Below are positions 29,411 through 38,148 of a DNA stretch of 62,207 nt, one piece after another. Source of the DNA: Candidatus Roseilinea sp. NK_OTU-006 (GTDB lineage: Bacteria; Chloroflexota; Anaerolineae; J036; Brachytrichaceae); contig NZ_JAAFGM010000019.1 of assembly GCF_012931985.1 (NCBI RefSeq), forward strand, positions 1 through 62,207, read 5' to 3'. A model generated the notes under the pieces. The model was not told the DNA's origin, did not search any database, and saw nothing but the letters and a program-made list of their open reading frames with translations. Numbering within the stretch: position 1 is the first letter of the stretch; each line of letters opens with the position of its first letter. A program made the translations under genes and the position numbers.

Positions 29411-30544
29411 TCACTTGAGCCAGCGATCCAGCCAGGCGAACGCCTCCTCTTGCATCTCGACGTTGAACTGGTGCGGCGCGTCGTAGAAGCGGTAGGCGAA
29501 ACGCTCGCTCAGGCCGGCCTTGGCGTAGAGCGCCGCAAGCCGGTCGCACGTGCGCTGCATGCCGATCGGTGGAAAGAGCGCGTCTTGGGCGCACTGTTGC
29601 ACCATCAGCGCGCCGGGCATGCCCATCGCAGCCACATCGCTCAGCTCCAGCCAACCGGTCAAGCCGGGCACGTATTGCGCCCAGGAGTGCCGCGCGATGT
29701 GCTCCGGCAGCAGCTCGCGCCAGTCGGTCATCCAGCCGACCGAGACGGCAACCCTGATGCGCGGGTCGGTGCCGAATAGCCAATTTGCGCGCATGGCGCC
29801 CATCGAGAGGCCGACGCAGCCGATGCGCTCGCCGTCCACCTCTGGGCGTGAGCACAGATAGTCTACGCTGGCGCGGTCGTCGTGGACAAGGATGCCCATC
29901 CAGGTTGCGCCGGCGGCGACGATGTGCCGCATCACCAGCTCTTCCAGCAAGCTGTAAGTTTCGTTGACGCCGGCCACGCCGGTTTTGAATTGCGCGCGGC
30001 GCTGCATCTCTTTCACCAGCTCCGGCGGCGTCTGTTGCAAATCCAGCCGACGTTCGCCCCAGTAGAACGCATCGCTGACGATCACGACGTAGCCACGCCG
30101 GGCCAGCGCGTCGGCGAACGCGCGCCCGCCGTAACCGCTCCGGCGATAGGCGATCAGGTGCGGCGACTCCCGCTCGGTCTCCACCAGCTTCTCTTTGCCG
30201 TGCACATAGTAGCCGCCGTGATCATGCAAGGCGACAATGCCGGGCGCAGGCGCGCCCAGCCCTTTGGGGATTAGCACATAGGCCGGTATGCGCGTCCAGG
30301 GCGTGCTGGCGAAGGACACCTTTTCGCGCACGTAGTCGCCCTTGTCCACGACTTCGATCACCTGAGGATCTTGCCGGACAGGCGGCGGCGCATAGCGCAA
30401 CAGCTCCAATGCCTTGGCGCGCGCCGTCTTGCGCCAAGCATGCAAGTCGGTGAACTGTGGGTTGAGGAAAGACAGCGCCGGCGGATGGTGCTCGGCGATG
30501 GCCGAGATAGAAGGGTGTAAGTTGCCGAGGGGAGGATGGGACAT
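29411..30544 (-). CDS. Alpha/beta hydrolase (acetyl xylan esterase/dienelactone hydrolase type)
   Basis: A 377-residue cytosolic-looking hydrolase without signal peptide. The core shows the oxyanion region ALHDHGGYYVHGKEK, the nucleophile elbow GLSMGAM with Ser247, a late acid in CAQDALFPP, and the catalytic His in YDAPHQFN. This layout fits esterases such as acetyl xylan esterase and dienelactone hydrolase relatives; the substrate is unknown. The ATG at 30542-30544 is used; the longer frame upstream is arginine-rich and overlaps a hairpin. Confidence 0.82.
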   Translation of the reverse strand: MSHPPLGNLHPSISAIAEHHPPALSFLNPQFTDLHAWRKTARAKALELLRYAPPPVRQDPQVIEVVDKGDYVREKVSFASTPWTRIPAYVLIPKGLGAPAPGIVALHDHGGYYVHGKEKLVETERESPHLIAYRRSGYGGRAFADALARRGYVVIVSDAFYWGERRLDLQQTPPELVKEMQRRAQFKTGVAGVNETYSLLEELVMRHIVAAGATWMGILVHDDRASVDYLCSRPEVDGERIGCVGLSMGAMRANWLFGTDPRIRVAVSVGWMTDWRELLPEHIARHSWAQYVPGLTGWLELSDVAAMGMPGALMVQQCAQDALFPPIGMQRTCDRLAALYAKAGLSERFAYRFYDAPHQFNVEMQEEAFAWLDRWLK

Positions 30545-30630
30545 TGCGCCTCCAGCGCAGATTATCAACCATTTCGCCGTCCCATCCACACCGAGAGGCT
30601 CATTTTGGCCGGGGCGCGCGCGGAAAGCAG

Positions 30631-30664
30631 GCGCAGTCCCGCCAGCGCACCAGCGGGACTGCGC
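30631..30664 (-). terminator. Hairpin after the MFS efflux gene
   Basis: GCGCAGTCCCGC and GCGGGACTGCGC form a perfect 12-bp stem with a 10-nt loop, 7 bp past the MFS stop codon. Only a short CTGCTTTCC follows on the minus strand, so it is a plausible but imperfect terminator. Confidence 0.5.
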
Positions 30665-30671
30665 TTTGTGG

Positions 30672-31940
30672 CTACTTCCCGGCCACTTGTATGCCAACGG
30701 CGGACCGCGCCGGCGCGCCTTGCACAATCGGCGTCGCTGGCTTGCTGCCGATGACCAGCGCCAACGCAATTGCGATGAAGATCGCGCCGGTCCAGTAAGG
30801 GGCGCCGATGCCGATCGTGTCGAAGACGAGGCCGGCCCACAATGGCCCAAACACGCGGGTGAGCGCGTTGAGCGATTGCGTCACCCCCAAGATGCTGCCT
30901 TGCTCCTGATGCGATACCTGATTCGACACCATGCTGGTCAATGTCGGCGTGGTCAGGCTGTTGCCGACGCTCAGCGCGCCGAGCACCGGGAAGAGCATCC
31001 AGGCTTGCGGGATGAAGGCGATCAGCGCATAGGTAACGGCCTGTAAGCCCATGCCGAAGACGGCCAGCCGGCGATCGCCAAAACGCGGTACCAGGCGCCG
31101 GACGATGGCGGCCTGCATGATCACCCCGACCACCCCGACGAAGCTAAACAGGATCGCATTCTGATTGGGCCCCCAGTCGAATCGCTCCAGCGTGAACAGA
31201 GAAAAGTTGTTTTGCAAGCCGGAGAAAGCAAAGTTGAAGCCGAACAGGGCAAACAGCAGCGCCGTGAGATTAGGGCGCTTGAGCGCATCCCACAACGCGC
31301 TGGCGGGGTTCACCTTCGCCCATGTAAAAGGTTCGCGTATGCGTTGCTCCAGAGGCAATGATTCGGGCAGGATGAAGTAACCCAACGCGACGTTGGCCAG
31401 GGCCAGCGCGCCCGCGAAGTAGGCCGGCGCCGAAAGGCTGATGTTGCTCAGCGCGCCGCCTAGCGCCGGGCCGATGATGAAGCCCAGTCCGAAGGCGGCG
31501 CCGATCAGACCAAAGGCCTTGGAGCGATCCTGCGGCGGCGTGACGTCGGCGATGAACGCCTGTGCGATCGAGATGTTGCCGCCGGTGATGCCGTCAATGA
31601 TGCGGGCCAGGAACAGCAGCCAGAGCGCGCCGGCTGCGCCAAAGACAAAGTAGCCAATCGCTGTGCCGAACAGGCTGAGCAGCAACACCGGCCGCCGGCC
31701 GTAGCGATCGCTGAGCCAACCCAGCAACGGCGCTGCGGCAAACTGGAAGAGCGAATACGAGGCGCTGAGCATAGCTACGGTCAGCGCATCGGTGTTGAAC
31801 TGCCGCACGATGAACGGGGTGATAGGGATGAGGATGCCCACCCCTAGCAGGTCAATGAAAACGGTGACGAAGATGAATATCAACGCACCGCGTCCAACGC
31901 CGTTATTTGATCGCGAAAGATTTACTCCTCTGTTGAACAT
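30672..31940 (-). CDS. MFS efflux transporter, TetA-like
   Basis: A 422-residue, 12-helix proton-coupled drug exporter. The first helix carries [13 protein letters not shown], typical of the TetA group. Motif [15 protein letters not shown], sits in the loop after helix 2 and motif C-like [12 protein letters not shown] in helix 5. The start has a good Shine-Dalgarno sequence (GAGGAGAG) upstream. It follows a TetR-family repressor by 38 bp, so it is probably an inducible multidrug or small-molecule exporter. Tetracycline specificity cannot be claimed. Confidence 0.88.
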   Translation of the reverse strand: MFNRGVNLSRSNNGVGRGALIFIFVTVFIDLLGVGILIPITPFIVRQFNTDALTVAMLSASYSLFQFAAAPLLGWLSDRYGRRPVLLLSLFGTAIGYFVFGAAGALWLLFLARIIDGITGGNISIAQAFIADVTPPQDRSKAFGLIGAAFGLGFIIGPALGGALSNISLSAPAYFAGALALANVALGYFILPESLPLEQRIREPFTWAKVNPASALWDALKRPNLTALLFALFGFNFAFSGLQNNFSLFTLERFDWGPNQNAILFSFVGVVGVIMQAAIVRRLVPRFGDRRLAVFGMGLQAVTYALIAFIPQAWMLFPVLGALSVGNSLTTPTLTSMVSNQVSHQEQGSILGVTQSLNALTRVFGPLWAGLVFDTIGIGAPYWTGAIFIAIALALVIGSKPATPIVQGAPARSAVGIQVAGK

Positions 31941-31978
31941 TTAAGCTCTCCTCTCGTGTCCTCTGTAATCTAAGCTCG

Positions 31979-32620
31979 CTAAGCCCGCTGCGCGCCGGCG
32001 ACGCCATGGAAGAACGTCTCGAGCAGCGCGCGGGTCAACGTCGTTCGGTCCTCGTCACAAGGTGGGCTACTCCACTCGGTGAACAGCCGACGAAAGGCCA
32101 AGGCGATGACCTCCGGGTCTACAGCGCGCAGCTCGCCCGTAGCGATGCCCTCTTTCACCAGGTGAAGCAGCGGCGCGTGGAGCCGCGCGAACGCTTCGCG
32201 CAACTGCGCTTGCTGGTCTTCGCTCAACTGGCGCATGGCAGCGTCCATCATGGCAGCGTTGTAGGCTGCGGCCAGCGGCCGGCTTTGTCGTTCGATCGCC
32301 AAGCGCTCCAGGCGCTGGCGCACGCTGAGCGACCGGTCGTTGACGACGCGCTCGATGTCGCGCTGCACGCGGCGCAGCAGGTCGAGCGCGCCCGAGGTGA
32401 GCAGGTCGGCCTTGCTGGGAAAGTGGTAATACAGCGTCGCTTTAGTCAGCCCGGCCGCGTGCGCAATGTCGCTCATAGAAACCGCCTCGTAACCGCGCTC
32501 GTTGATCAGGCGCATTGCGTGTTGGAAGATGGCGCGCCGGGTGTCCTCCGCGTTGCCCAGCACGAGGGGACGCCTACCCGGTCGGCGCCTGTTTGCACCG
32601 ATGAGCAATTCCTGGGACAT
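31979..32620 (-). CDS. TetR/AcrR-family transcriptional regulator
   Basis: A 213-residue one-component repressor. The N-terminal helix-turn-helix domain (about residues 25-75) reads YEAVSMSDIAHAAGLTKATL then YYHFPSKADLL, a textbook TetR recognition region. The ligand-binding C-terminal half has no recognisable effector signature. It heads an operon with the MFS exporter. A short inverted-repeat site directly upstream of its ATG suggests autorepression. Confidence 0.92.
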   Translation of the reverse strand: MSQELLIGANRRRPGRRPLVLGNAEDTRRAIFQHAMRLINERGYEAVSMSDIAHAAGLTKATLYYHFPSKADLLTSGALDLLRRVQRDIERVVNDRSLSVRQRLERLAIERQSRPLAAAYNAAMMDAAMRQLSEDQQAQLREAFARLHAPLLHLVKEGIATGELRAVDPEVIALAFRRLFTEWSSPPCDEDRTTLTRALLETFFHGVAGAQRA

Positions 32621-32626
32621 TCAATC

Positions 32627-32644
32627 AAACTGACCAGTATGTTT
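32627..32644. promoter_or_regulatory. Possible TetR operator
   Basis: AAACTGACCAGTATGTTT, directly before the tetR ATG, contains ACTG-AC-CAGT (32629-32638) nested in AAAC...GTTT. It has the position and partial dyad symmetry expected for an autoregulatory operator. Confidence 0.4.
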
Positions 32645-32696
32645 AATTGGTTTGTGTGAAAATCAGATGAGGGTTTGCACAGTTTTTGTTTAATGT

Positions 32697-32712
32697 CGGC
32701 TTTCGAAAGCCG
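32697..32712. repeat. Perfect 16-bp palindrome in the tetR upstream region
   Basis: CGGCTTTCGAAAGCCG is its own reverse complement. It lies in the 338-bp gap between the divergent tetR gene and the gene at 32959. It could be a second regulator site or a small hairpin. Nothing else coding is seen in this gap. Confidence 0.4.
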
Positions 32713-32936
32713 CCTGTTGCCTATCATCATGCATCACACACGGTTTGATGGCAGATAACCTCCTAGCCGTCTTGCGCCCAAATAACCCGTGCGAGCACAT
32801 CCTTACTCGTCGTGAACACAGTGAATGAAAGAGCAAAAAGCGCGTTGGGTTTTCGATTCCTTAGACGACTTGCATCGTTGGCGCGGGGCCGGTATAGTTT
32901 GTCGTGACCTGTTAAATCCGCGACGAAAAGCACTGA

Positions 32937-32942
32937 TATAAT
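32937..32942 (+). promoter_or_regulatory. -10 box before the TAT-like hypothetical gene
   Basis: A perfect TATAAT ends one base before the first possible ATG (32944). Transcription would start after it, so the ATG at 32959 or 32977 is more likely to be used. No clear -35 box. Confidence 0.4.
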
Positions 32943-32958
32943 CATGCTCCAATCACGC

Positions 32959-33678
32959 ATGGAACGCAGGCGATTTATGAAGGGCGCTGGCTGGTTGATA
33001 TTTTTGCTGGGGAGCGCCGGCAGTTTGCTTTGGTTATGGCGGCGCAACGCCGCAGAAAATCAACACATGGCGGAGATGCTGGGGTTGTCACCCGTGCAGG
33101 ATGCCGCCTGGGAGGATGTGGACGAACCGGCTAGGGGAGTCGCGCTCCGCACGCAGCGCCCTATCCTGCGCGGCTCGATCCGTGGTTATACCGCCACCGT
33201 CTGGCAACGTGGCTATTACCTTCAGCAAAACGACTCGCGCTTCTATCTGCGCACGCCGTTCTATACGCTTGCGTTTGAGCTTCCGGCTCCGGCGCCGGTG
33301 AGGCTGACCTTTGAGCCCACGGGGCTTCAGGAGGATGTGCCCCCGCTGGCGAGCCTGTGGCCGGTGGTGCGCGCTGGCGACCCAGACTTTGACGCTAGTG
33401 TGCGCGTGACCAGCCCGCAACCCACCGAGGCCGGCGCATCCTTGTCGTCCGAACTACGCCGCGCTGCAATGGACTTTTTTGCGCGCTTCGCTTGTGATAA
33501 TCCCACCGACTACCCATTTGATGTGCGCAGGGCAGTGCTCGGCTGGTTGGAGGTTGAAGACTCGCAAGTCACCTATACGACATTCTCTGTGCCAGAGAAG
33601 CTCAGCGCATGTGCCAGACGTATGCAATGCGCTCTGCCGCTGATGGACGCGCTGGCGCAAGCGGCTATGTCCGTGTAG
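32959..33678 (+). CDS. Membrane-anchored hypothetical protein
   Basis: A 239-residue protein of no recognised family. It begins MERRRFMKGAGW followed by a hydrophobic helix (about residues 12-27, LIFLLGSAGSLLWLWRR), so it is an N-terminal membrane anchor with a double-arginine-like start. The rest is a soluble beta-rich region with prolines and ends in helices. An earlier in-frame ATG at 32944 is disfavoured because a TATAAT sits on top of it. It precedes the M20 hydrolase gene by 63 bp. Function unknown. Confidence 0.6.
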   Translation: MERRRFMKGAGWLIFLLGSAGSLLWLWRRNAAENQHMAEMLGLSPVQDAAWEDVDEPARGVALRTQRPILRGSIRGYTATVWQRGYYLQQNDSRFYLRTPFYTLAFELPAPAPVRLTFEPTGLQEDVPPLASLWPVVRAGDPDFDASVRVTSPQPTEAGASLSSELRRAAMDFFARFACDNPTDYPFDVRRAVLGWLEVEDSQVTYTTFSVPEKLSACARRMQCALPLMDALAQAAMSV

Positions 33679-33692
33679 TAGCGTTGCTCGAT

Positions 33693-33720
33693 CGTCACCG
33701 GGAGAGCGCCTGCGGTGACG
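33693..33720 (+). repeat. Hairpin between two + strand genes
   Basis: CGTCACCG and CGGTGACG form a perfect 8-bp stem with a 12-nt loop between the membrane-anchored hypothetical gene and the M20 hydrolase gene. There is no T tract. Confidence 0.35.
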
Positions 33721-33741
33721 CGGGCGCAGAGTTGCCGCGCC

Positions 33742-34980
33742 ATGTCTACCTCTGCCCTCAACCCGAAGCGCGTCCTTGCCGAGCTGCGCGAGCTGGCGGC
33801 GCTGACCTCGGACGCGAACGGCGCGCAGCGCGTTGCCTGGACGCCCACCTGGGCCAGGGCGCGCGACTGGTACCGCGGCAAGCTGGCCGAGCTACCCGTC
33901 GCCGTCGAGCAGGATGAGGCCGGCAACCTGTGGGCCACTTTGCCCGGCGCATCGCCCCGCGCGCTGATCATCGGCAGCCACTTGGACAGCGTGCCGAACG
34001 GTGGCTGGCTGGACGGCTGCCTGGGCGTGCTGGCCGGCCTGGAAGTCCTCCGGCGCATCGCCGGCCGGAGCACGCCGCCGGTCACCGTGCGGTTGGTGGA
34101 CTGGGCCGACGAGGAAGGCGCGCGCTTCGGCCGCAGCCTGTTCGGCTCCAGCGCCGTCGCCGGGCGGCTGAACCTAGAGTGGGTCAGCCGGCTGGCCGAC
34201 GCCGATGGCGTGCGGCTGCCCGACGCCGTGCGCGCCTTCGGCGTGGACATTGCCACCGCCGAACAAGCCCACCGGCAAATCGCTAACGCCGGCGCGTATC
34301 TTGAAATGCACATCGAGCAGGGGCCGGTGTTGGAGTCGCTGGGCTTGCCGCTTGGCGCGGTGATCGGCTGCTACGGCATCGAGCGACATCAACTTGTCTT
34401 CAGCGGCGTGGCGGCACATGCCGGCGGCTTCCCCATGCACCTGCGCCACGATGCCTTTCTGGTTGCGGCGCGCTTCGCGCTAGAAGTGCGCGAAATTGCC
34501 AAGCGCTACGGCGGCGTGGGCACCAACGGCCGCGTGCGCAACACGCCCGGCGTCCCAACCGCTGTCGCTGGCGAATGTGCCATTACCCTGGACATGCGCC
34601 ATATTGACACTGCTCGGTTGCAGGCGATGGTGGATGAGGCGCGCGCAGCAAGCACGCGCATCGCCGATGAGGAAGGCGTGGCTGTGACCTGGCGCACGAT
34701 CTACCAGTCGCCGCCGCAGCGCTTTCACCCGCGTCTGGTGGACCTGTGCGATGAGGCCATTCGCGAGGTCGCCGGCGCCTCGCACCGCATGCCGAGCGGC
34801 CCCGGCCACGACGCGATCGAGATGGCCTGGGCCGGCGTGCCCACGGTCATGCTGTTCGTGCAAAGCTTGCGCGGCCTCTCGCACAACAAGGACGAGGACA
34901 CGCGGGACGATCACCTCGAACTGGCTGTGCGCGCCTTCGACCGGCTGGCCGACAAGGTGGTGGCGTGGTTGGCCACTTAG
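33742..34980 (+). CDS. Zn-dependent M20 amidohydrolase (allantoate/N-carbamoyl amino acid hydrolase type)
   Basis: A 412-residue enzyme that hydrolyses C-N bonds of carbamoyl- or ureido-compounds. Metal ligands are visible in GSHLDSVPNGGWLDG (His and bridging Asp), ADEEGARF (Glu pair), EMHIEQGPVLE (His) and the C-terminal SGPGHDAIEM. A dimerisation lid lies between about residues 205 and 320. Allantoate amidohydrolase, beta-ureidopropionase and L-carbamoylase share this layout and cannot be separated here. No purine or hydantoin genes are adjacent. The start at 33742 avoids a short arginine-rich extension. Confidence 0.85.
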   Translation: MSTSALNPKRVLAELRELAALTSDANGAQRVAWTPTWARARDWYRGKLAELPVAVEQDEAGNLWATLPGASPRALIIGSHLDSVPNGGWLDGCLGVLAGLEVLRRIAGRSTPPVTVRLVDWADEEGARFGRSLFGSSAVAGRLNLEWVSRLADADGVRLPDAVRAFGVDIATAEQAHRQIANAGAYLEMHIEQGPVLESLGLPLGAVIGCYGIERHQLVFSGVAAHAGGFPMHLRHDAFLVAARFALEVREIAKRYGGVGTNGRVRNTPGVPTAVAGECAITLDMRHIDTARLQAMVDEARAASTRIADEEGVAVTWRTIYQSPPQRFHPRLVDLCDEAIREVAGASHRMPSGPGHDAIEMAWAGVPTVMLFVQSLRGLSHNKDEDTRDDHLELAVRAFDRLADKVVAWLAT

Positions 34981-35015
34981 ACGCGCTCGGACTCAGGCGA
35001 ACGCCGGCGGTGCGC

Positions 35016-35034
35016 GCGAGCAGCATTTGCTCGC
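35016..35034 (+). terminator. Hairpin after the M20 hydrolase gene
   Basis: GCGAGCA and TGCTCGC form a 7-bp stem with a 5-nt loop, 35 bp after the stop codon. No T tract follows, so termination is uncertain. The rest of the 240-bp gap holds only the downstream promoter. Confidence 0.35.
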
Positions 35035-35181
35035 CCGTTGGCCCATCTCGTGGATTTGGCCGGGCGGCTTCCGGCCCGTCGGCACGCTGCCGCGCGGCGT
35101 CTGTGCGCCGGTTGCGCGCAGGAACCGATCCCACGGGCGAGGCACTGCCTTTGCCCATCTTGGCGGCAGACCGCGATCGGC

Positions 35182-35209
35182 TTGACACAACCTGCCTGTG
35201 GGCTTTAGC
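35182..35209 (+). promoter_or_regulatory. Promoter of the NAD(P)-binding gene
   Basis: A perfect TTGACA (35182-35187) is followed after 16 bp by TTTAGC (35204-35209). The start point would fall only a few bases before the ATG at 35221. Confidence 0.5.
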
Positions 35210-35220
35210 ATCCGCGCAGT

Positions 35221-35883
35221 ATGGCAAACGAGTTGGTATTAGTGGTGGGCGCGTCGGGGCGCACCGGCCAGCGCGTGGTCAAGGCGCTGCGTCGGCATGG
35301 TTTCCGCGTGCGCGCCATGATTCGTAACGCCGCCGCGCGCGATCGGGTCGAAGGTGAGGGCGTCGAGGTGTTCGTCGGTGATGTGACCCGGGAAGAGGAC
35401 GTGCGCCGTGCGCTCGATGGCGTAACCTATGTGGTGAGCGCGCTGGGCAGCAAAGGGACAACTGACGCGGCGCACATCGAGCTAATCGAATACACGACGA
35501 TCGCCGAGCTGGCTCAACTGGCTCAGGAAGCCGGCGTGCGTCACTTCGTGTTGTGCTCCTCGATGGGCGTGGAAATTCCCGAACTGATCCCGCCGCTGGC
35601 GCCGATCCTGCGCCAGAAGCGGCGCGGCGAACTGGCCCTGGAGGGCAGCGGTGTGCCGTTCACCATCGTGCGGCCGGGTGGGTTGACCGACGAGCCGGGT
35701 GGGGGCGGCGTGGCCATCGCGCGGACACTACACGGCTTCGGCATGATCTCGCGCGACGATGTGGCCGAAGTCATGGTGCAGGCGCTGTTGCAGCCCGAGG
35801 CGAAGAACAAGATCGTCGAGATCGTCAACGCGCCCGACGCCGGGCCGGCGGATCGGCCCGACCTGTTTGCTGGCGTGGCTTAA
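35221..35883 (+). CDS. NAD(P)-binding NmrA/SDR-like protein
   Basis: A 220-residue atypical short-chain dehydrogenase-like protein. The N-terminal Rossmann nucleotide site is VGASGRTGQRVV at about 8-19. The region around SALGSK and the strand HFVLCSSMGV match NAD(P)H-binding DUF2867/NmrA-like proteins such as biliverdin-reductase-B-like enzymes. There is no clear YxxxK catalytic pair, so it may be a reductase of flavins or biliverdin type, or a sensor. Substrate unknown. It is convergent with the sugar transporter operon. Confidence 0.82.
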   Translation: MANELVLVVGASGRTGQRVVKALRRHGFRVRAMIRNAAARDRVEGEGVEVFVGDVTREEDVRRALDGVTYVVSALGSKGTTDAAHIELIEYTTIAELAQLAQEAGVRHFVLCSSMGVEIPELIPPLAPILRQKRRGELALEGSGVPFTIVRPGGLTDEPGGGGVAIARTLHGFGMISRDDVAEVMVQALLQPEAKNKIVEIVNAPDAGPADRPDLFAGVA

Positions 35884-35905
35884 CCTGACGCGCGAGACGT
35901 CCGTT

Positions 35906-36931
35906 TTAGCCTTTTATTGCGCCCACCAGCAGGCCGCGCGCGATGTAGCGTTCCAGGGCGATGGCCATGGCGATCACCGGCACGATCATGATCAGCACCA
36001 GCACCGACATGTACCACCACTGTGGGCCGCGCGTGGCGTTCTGTGCTACCACCGCCAGCGGCATGGTCTGCGCGCGGGCGTTGGTCAGGAACAGCGCCAG
36101 CAGGTATTCGTTCCAGCAAAACACCAGCACGAAGAGGAAGGTGGCCACCAGACCGGGCACCGACAGCGGCAGCACGATCTGGCTGAAGATGCGGAAGCGC
36201 GACGCGCCGTCAATCTGCGCGCTCTCCTCCAGCTCGTAGGGGATGCTGGCGAAGTAGTCGCGCATCAGCCACACCACGATCGGCAGGTTGGTGGCGACGT
36301 AGGTGATGATCAGCGCCGGCCACGTATCCAGCAGGCGCAGTTGCTGGAAGATGATATAGATCGGGATGACGACGGCCACCGGCGGCATGATGCGCTGAGA
36401 GATCAGCCAGAAGGCGATGTCGTTGTTGCCCAGCGTGCGCGTGAAGCGCCGGGCGATCGTCACCAGGCTGATGATGAACAGCGCGATGGCCACGGCGACG
36501 GCCAGCCCCCAAGGCGCGCCCAGCGCCGTGAGGATGGCCGCGAGCAAGACGCAGCCGAGGAAGACGAGCACCGTGCCGACCTTGGGCCGAAACTGAAAGC
36601 GGGTGAGCGCATACGCCGCGCCTGAACCGATGACGAGCGTCAGCGTCGCGCTGATGAGCGAGACGCCGACCGTGTTTGTAAATAGTCGAATGGTGTCGTT
36701 GCCCACCTCGCCCAGCACGTACTCCCAGGCGTGCAGCGAAGGCTGAAAGTCCACGAACGGCAAGTAGAACGGCCCGTTGTTCACCGCCGCCGGCAGCTTG
36801 AACGCGGTGATCGTCAGCCAGTAGAGCGGAAAGAGGATGATGAGCGCCCACGCGCCGAGGATGAGATAAGAGACCAGCATCCTGAACGGCGAGGGCTTGA
36901 AAGGGGAGGCGCTGTGGAAGAACGATTTCAT
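35906..36931 (-). CDS. Sugar ABC transporter permease (MalG type)
   Basis: A 341-residue inner-membrane permease of a CUT1-type carbohydrate importer. The EAA coupling loop is EESAQIDGASRFRIFSQIVL near residue 235. A conserved start helix (LILGAWALIILFPLYWL) fits MalG-like subunits. It is longer than the usual 275-300 residues because of an extra hydrophobic pair at about 114-160. Its ATG overlaps the stop of the partner permease (ATGA). It is the last gene of the operon; the ATPase is not encoded here and must be shared from elsewhere. Confidence 0.9.
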   Translation of the reverse strand: MKSFFHSASPFKPSPFRMLVSYLILGAWALIILFPLYWLTITAFKLPAAVNNGPFYLPFVDFQPSLHAWEYVLGEVGNDTIRLFTNTVGVSLISATLTLVIGSGAAYALTRFQFRPKVGTVLVFLGCVLLAAILTALGAPWGLAVAVAIALFIISLVTIARRFTRTLGNNDIAFWLISQRIMPPVAVVIPIYIIFQQLRLLDTWPALIITYVATNLPIVVWLMRDYFASIPYELEESAQIDGASRFRIFSQIVLPLSVPGLVATFLFVLVFCWNEYLLALFLTNARAQTMPLAVVAQNATRGPQWWYMSVLVLIMIVPVIAMAIALERYIARGLLVGAIKG

Positions 36932-38061
36932 CGCACGGTTGACACGCGCCCGCGCAACGCGCGCACGTAGAGCGTGGCGAAGAACGTCACCAGGAAGAGC
37001 AACAGGTAGGCGATGGCCGCCGAGCCGCCGATGTCCAGCGCGCGCCAGATGCGGTAGGCATAGAGCGTCATCGTCTCGGTCGCCGTGCCCGGTCCGCCGT
37101 TGGTCAGGATGTTAGGCAGGTCAATGATCTTGAACGCCTCGATCATGCGGATCAGGATCAGCGTGGTGCTCACCGGCAGGATGGCCGGCAGGGTGATGTG
37201 CCGGAAGATGTCCCAGTGGCTTGCCCCGTCCACGATGGCCGCCTCGACCGGCTCGACCTCTTGTCCTTCGATAGCTGCCAGCAGCACGATGAACATGAAC
37301 GGCGTCCACTGCCAGATGTCGCCGATCATCACAGCGATCCGCGCGCCCCAGGCGTTGTTCGACCAGGCGAAGTCTTGCATGCCCAGCGCCACCCACAGGG
37401 GTTCCAACGGCCCTTTGTTGGTGTCGGCCAACATGCGGAACAAGTAGCCCACGCCCACCGGCGTGATCATCATCGGCAGCAAGAACACCACGCGGAAGAA
37501 TCGGCGCCCTGGCAGTTGCTGTGCGCACAACAGCGCCAGCCCCAGCCCAATCAGATACTGGAGCGTGATGCCGACGATCACGTAGAGCATGGTCACCACC
37601 ATCGTGCCCGGCCGTCCCTCTGGCGCCAGCAGCGATGCAACGACCAGATACGTCAGCCCGATCAGCATCATCCCCGCCAGCGCCCGGCCGACGACGGCGC
37701 GACCCGACCGCGCATCGCGGATGGCGCGATACACCGCCGCCAGCATCAGGAAGGCCACGGCTCCCAGCACGACCCAGCCGACCAGCGAGGGCGTCGCGAT
37801 CGTCCCAAACAGCACCTTTTGCTCGCTGCCGAACAGCAGCTTGCGATAGTTGTCCAGGCCGACGAACTGCACCTTCAGGCCGCCGGCCTCGAAGCGCAGC
37901 CGCGACAGCGAAAGGAACAACGACAGGAGGAGGGGAAAGATTGAGACGAACAGCACCACCAGCACGGCGGGCAGCAAAAACGCGGCTGGGGCAAGCCGCT
38001 CGCTGCGCGACGCACGCGCGCGCGTCGTCGGTGGGTTCGCCGTCGAGGTGAGCGTGGCCAT
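36928..38061 (-). CDS. Sugar ABC transporter permease (MalF type)
   Basis: A 377-residue permease paired with the following MalG-type gene. The N-terminal tail is followed by a first helix with AAFLLPAVLVVLFVSIFPLL. The EAA loop is VEAAIVDGASHWDIFRHITL near residue 280. It carries an extra stretch of about 60 residues with hydrophobic helices (about 105-165) compared with usual 290-310 residue relatives. The ATG at 38059-38061 is preferred to a start 69 bp upstream, which would run into an intercistronic hairpin. Confidence 0.9.
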   Translation of the reverse strand: MATLTSTANPPTTRARASRSERLAPAAFLLPAVLVVLFVSIFPLLLSLFLSLSRLRFEAGGLKVQFVGLDNYRKLLFGSEQKVLFGTIATPSLVGWVVLGAVAFLMLAAVYRAIRDARSGRAVVGRALAGMMLIGLTYLVVASLLAPEGRPGTMVVTMLYVIVGITLQYLIGLGLALLCAQQLPGRRFFRVVFLLPMMITPVGVGYLFRMLADTNKGPLEPLWVALGMQDFAWSNNAWGARIAVMIGDIWQWTPFMFIVLLAAIEGQEVEPVEAAIVDGASHWDIFRHITLPAILPVSTTLILIRMIEAFKIIDLPNILTNGGPGTATETMTLYAYRIWRALDIGGSAAIAYLLLFLVTFFATLYVRALRGRVSTVR

Positions 38062-38083
38062 AGCGGATTTTGAAACAAGGGTT

Positions 38084-38118
38084 GGGAATTGGGCAAGCGC
38101 GACGCTTGCCCAATTCCC
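38084..38118 (-). repeat. 16-bp intercistronic hairpin in the sugar operon
   Basis: GGGAATTGGGCAAGCG and its exact complement flank a 3-nt loop (CGA). A smaller 6-bp hairpin (CCAATC/GATTGG, 38127-38142) lies between it and the stop codon of the binding-protein gene. Such hairpins often protect the upstream binding-protein mRNA and reduce expression of the permeases. No T tract follows, so partial termination is less likely. Confidence 0.7.
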
Positions 38119-38148
38119 CGTGCGCTCCAATCTGCCGATTGGGGCTGC

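Noticed and set aside
32763..33047. 94-codon minus-strand frame in the tetR upstream region
   Set aside because: It overlaps the start of the gene at 32959, has no Shine-Dalgarno sequence and no protein-like features.
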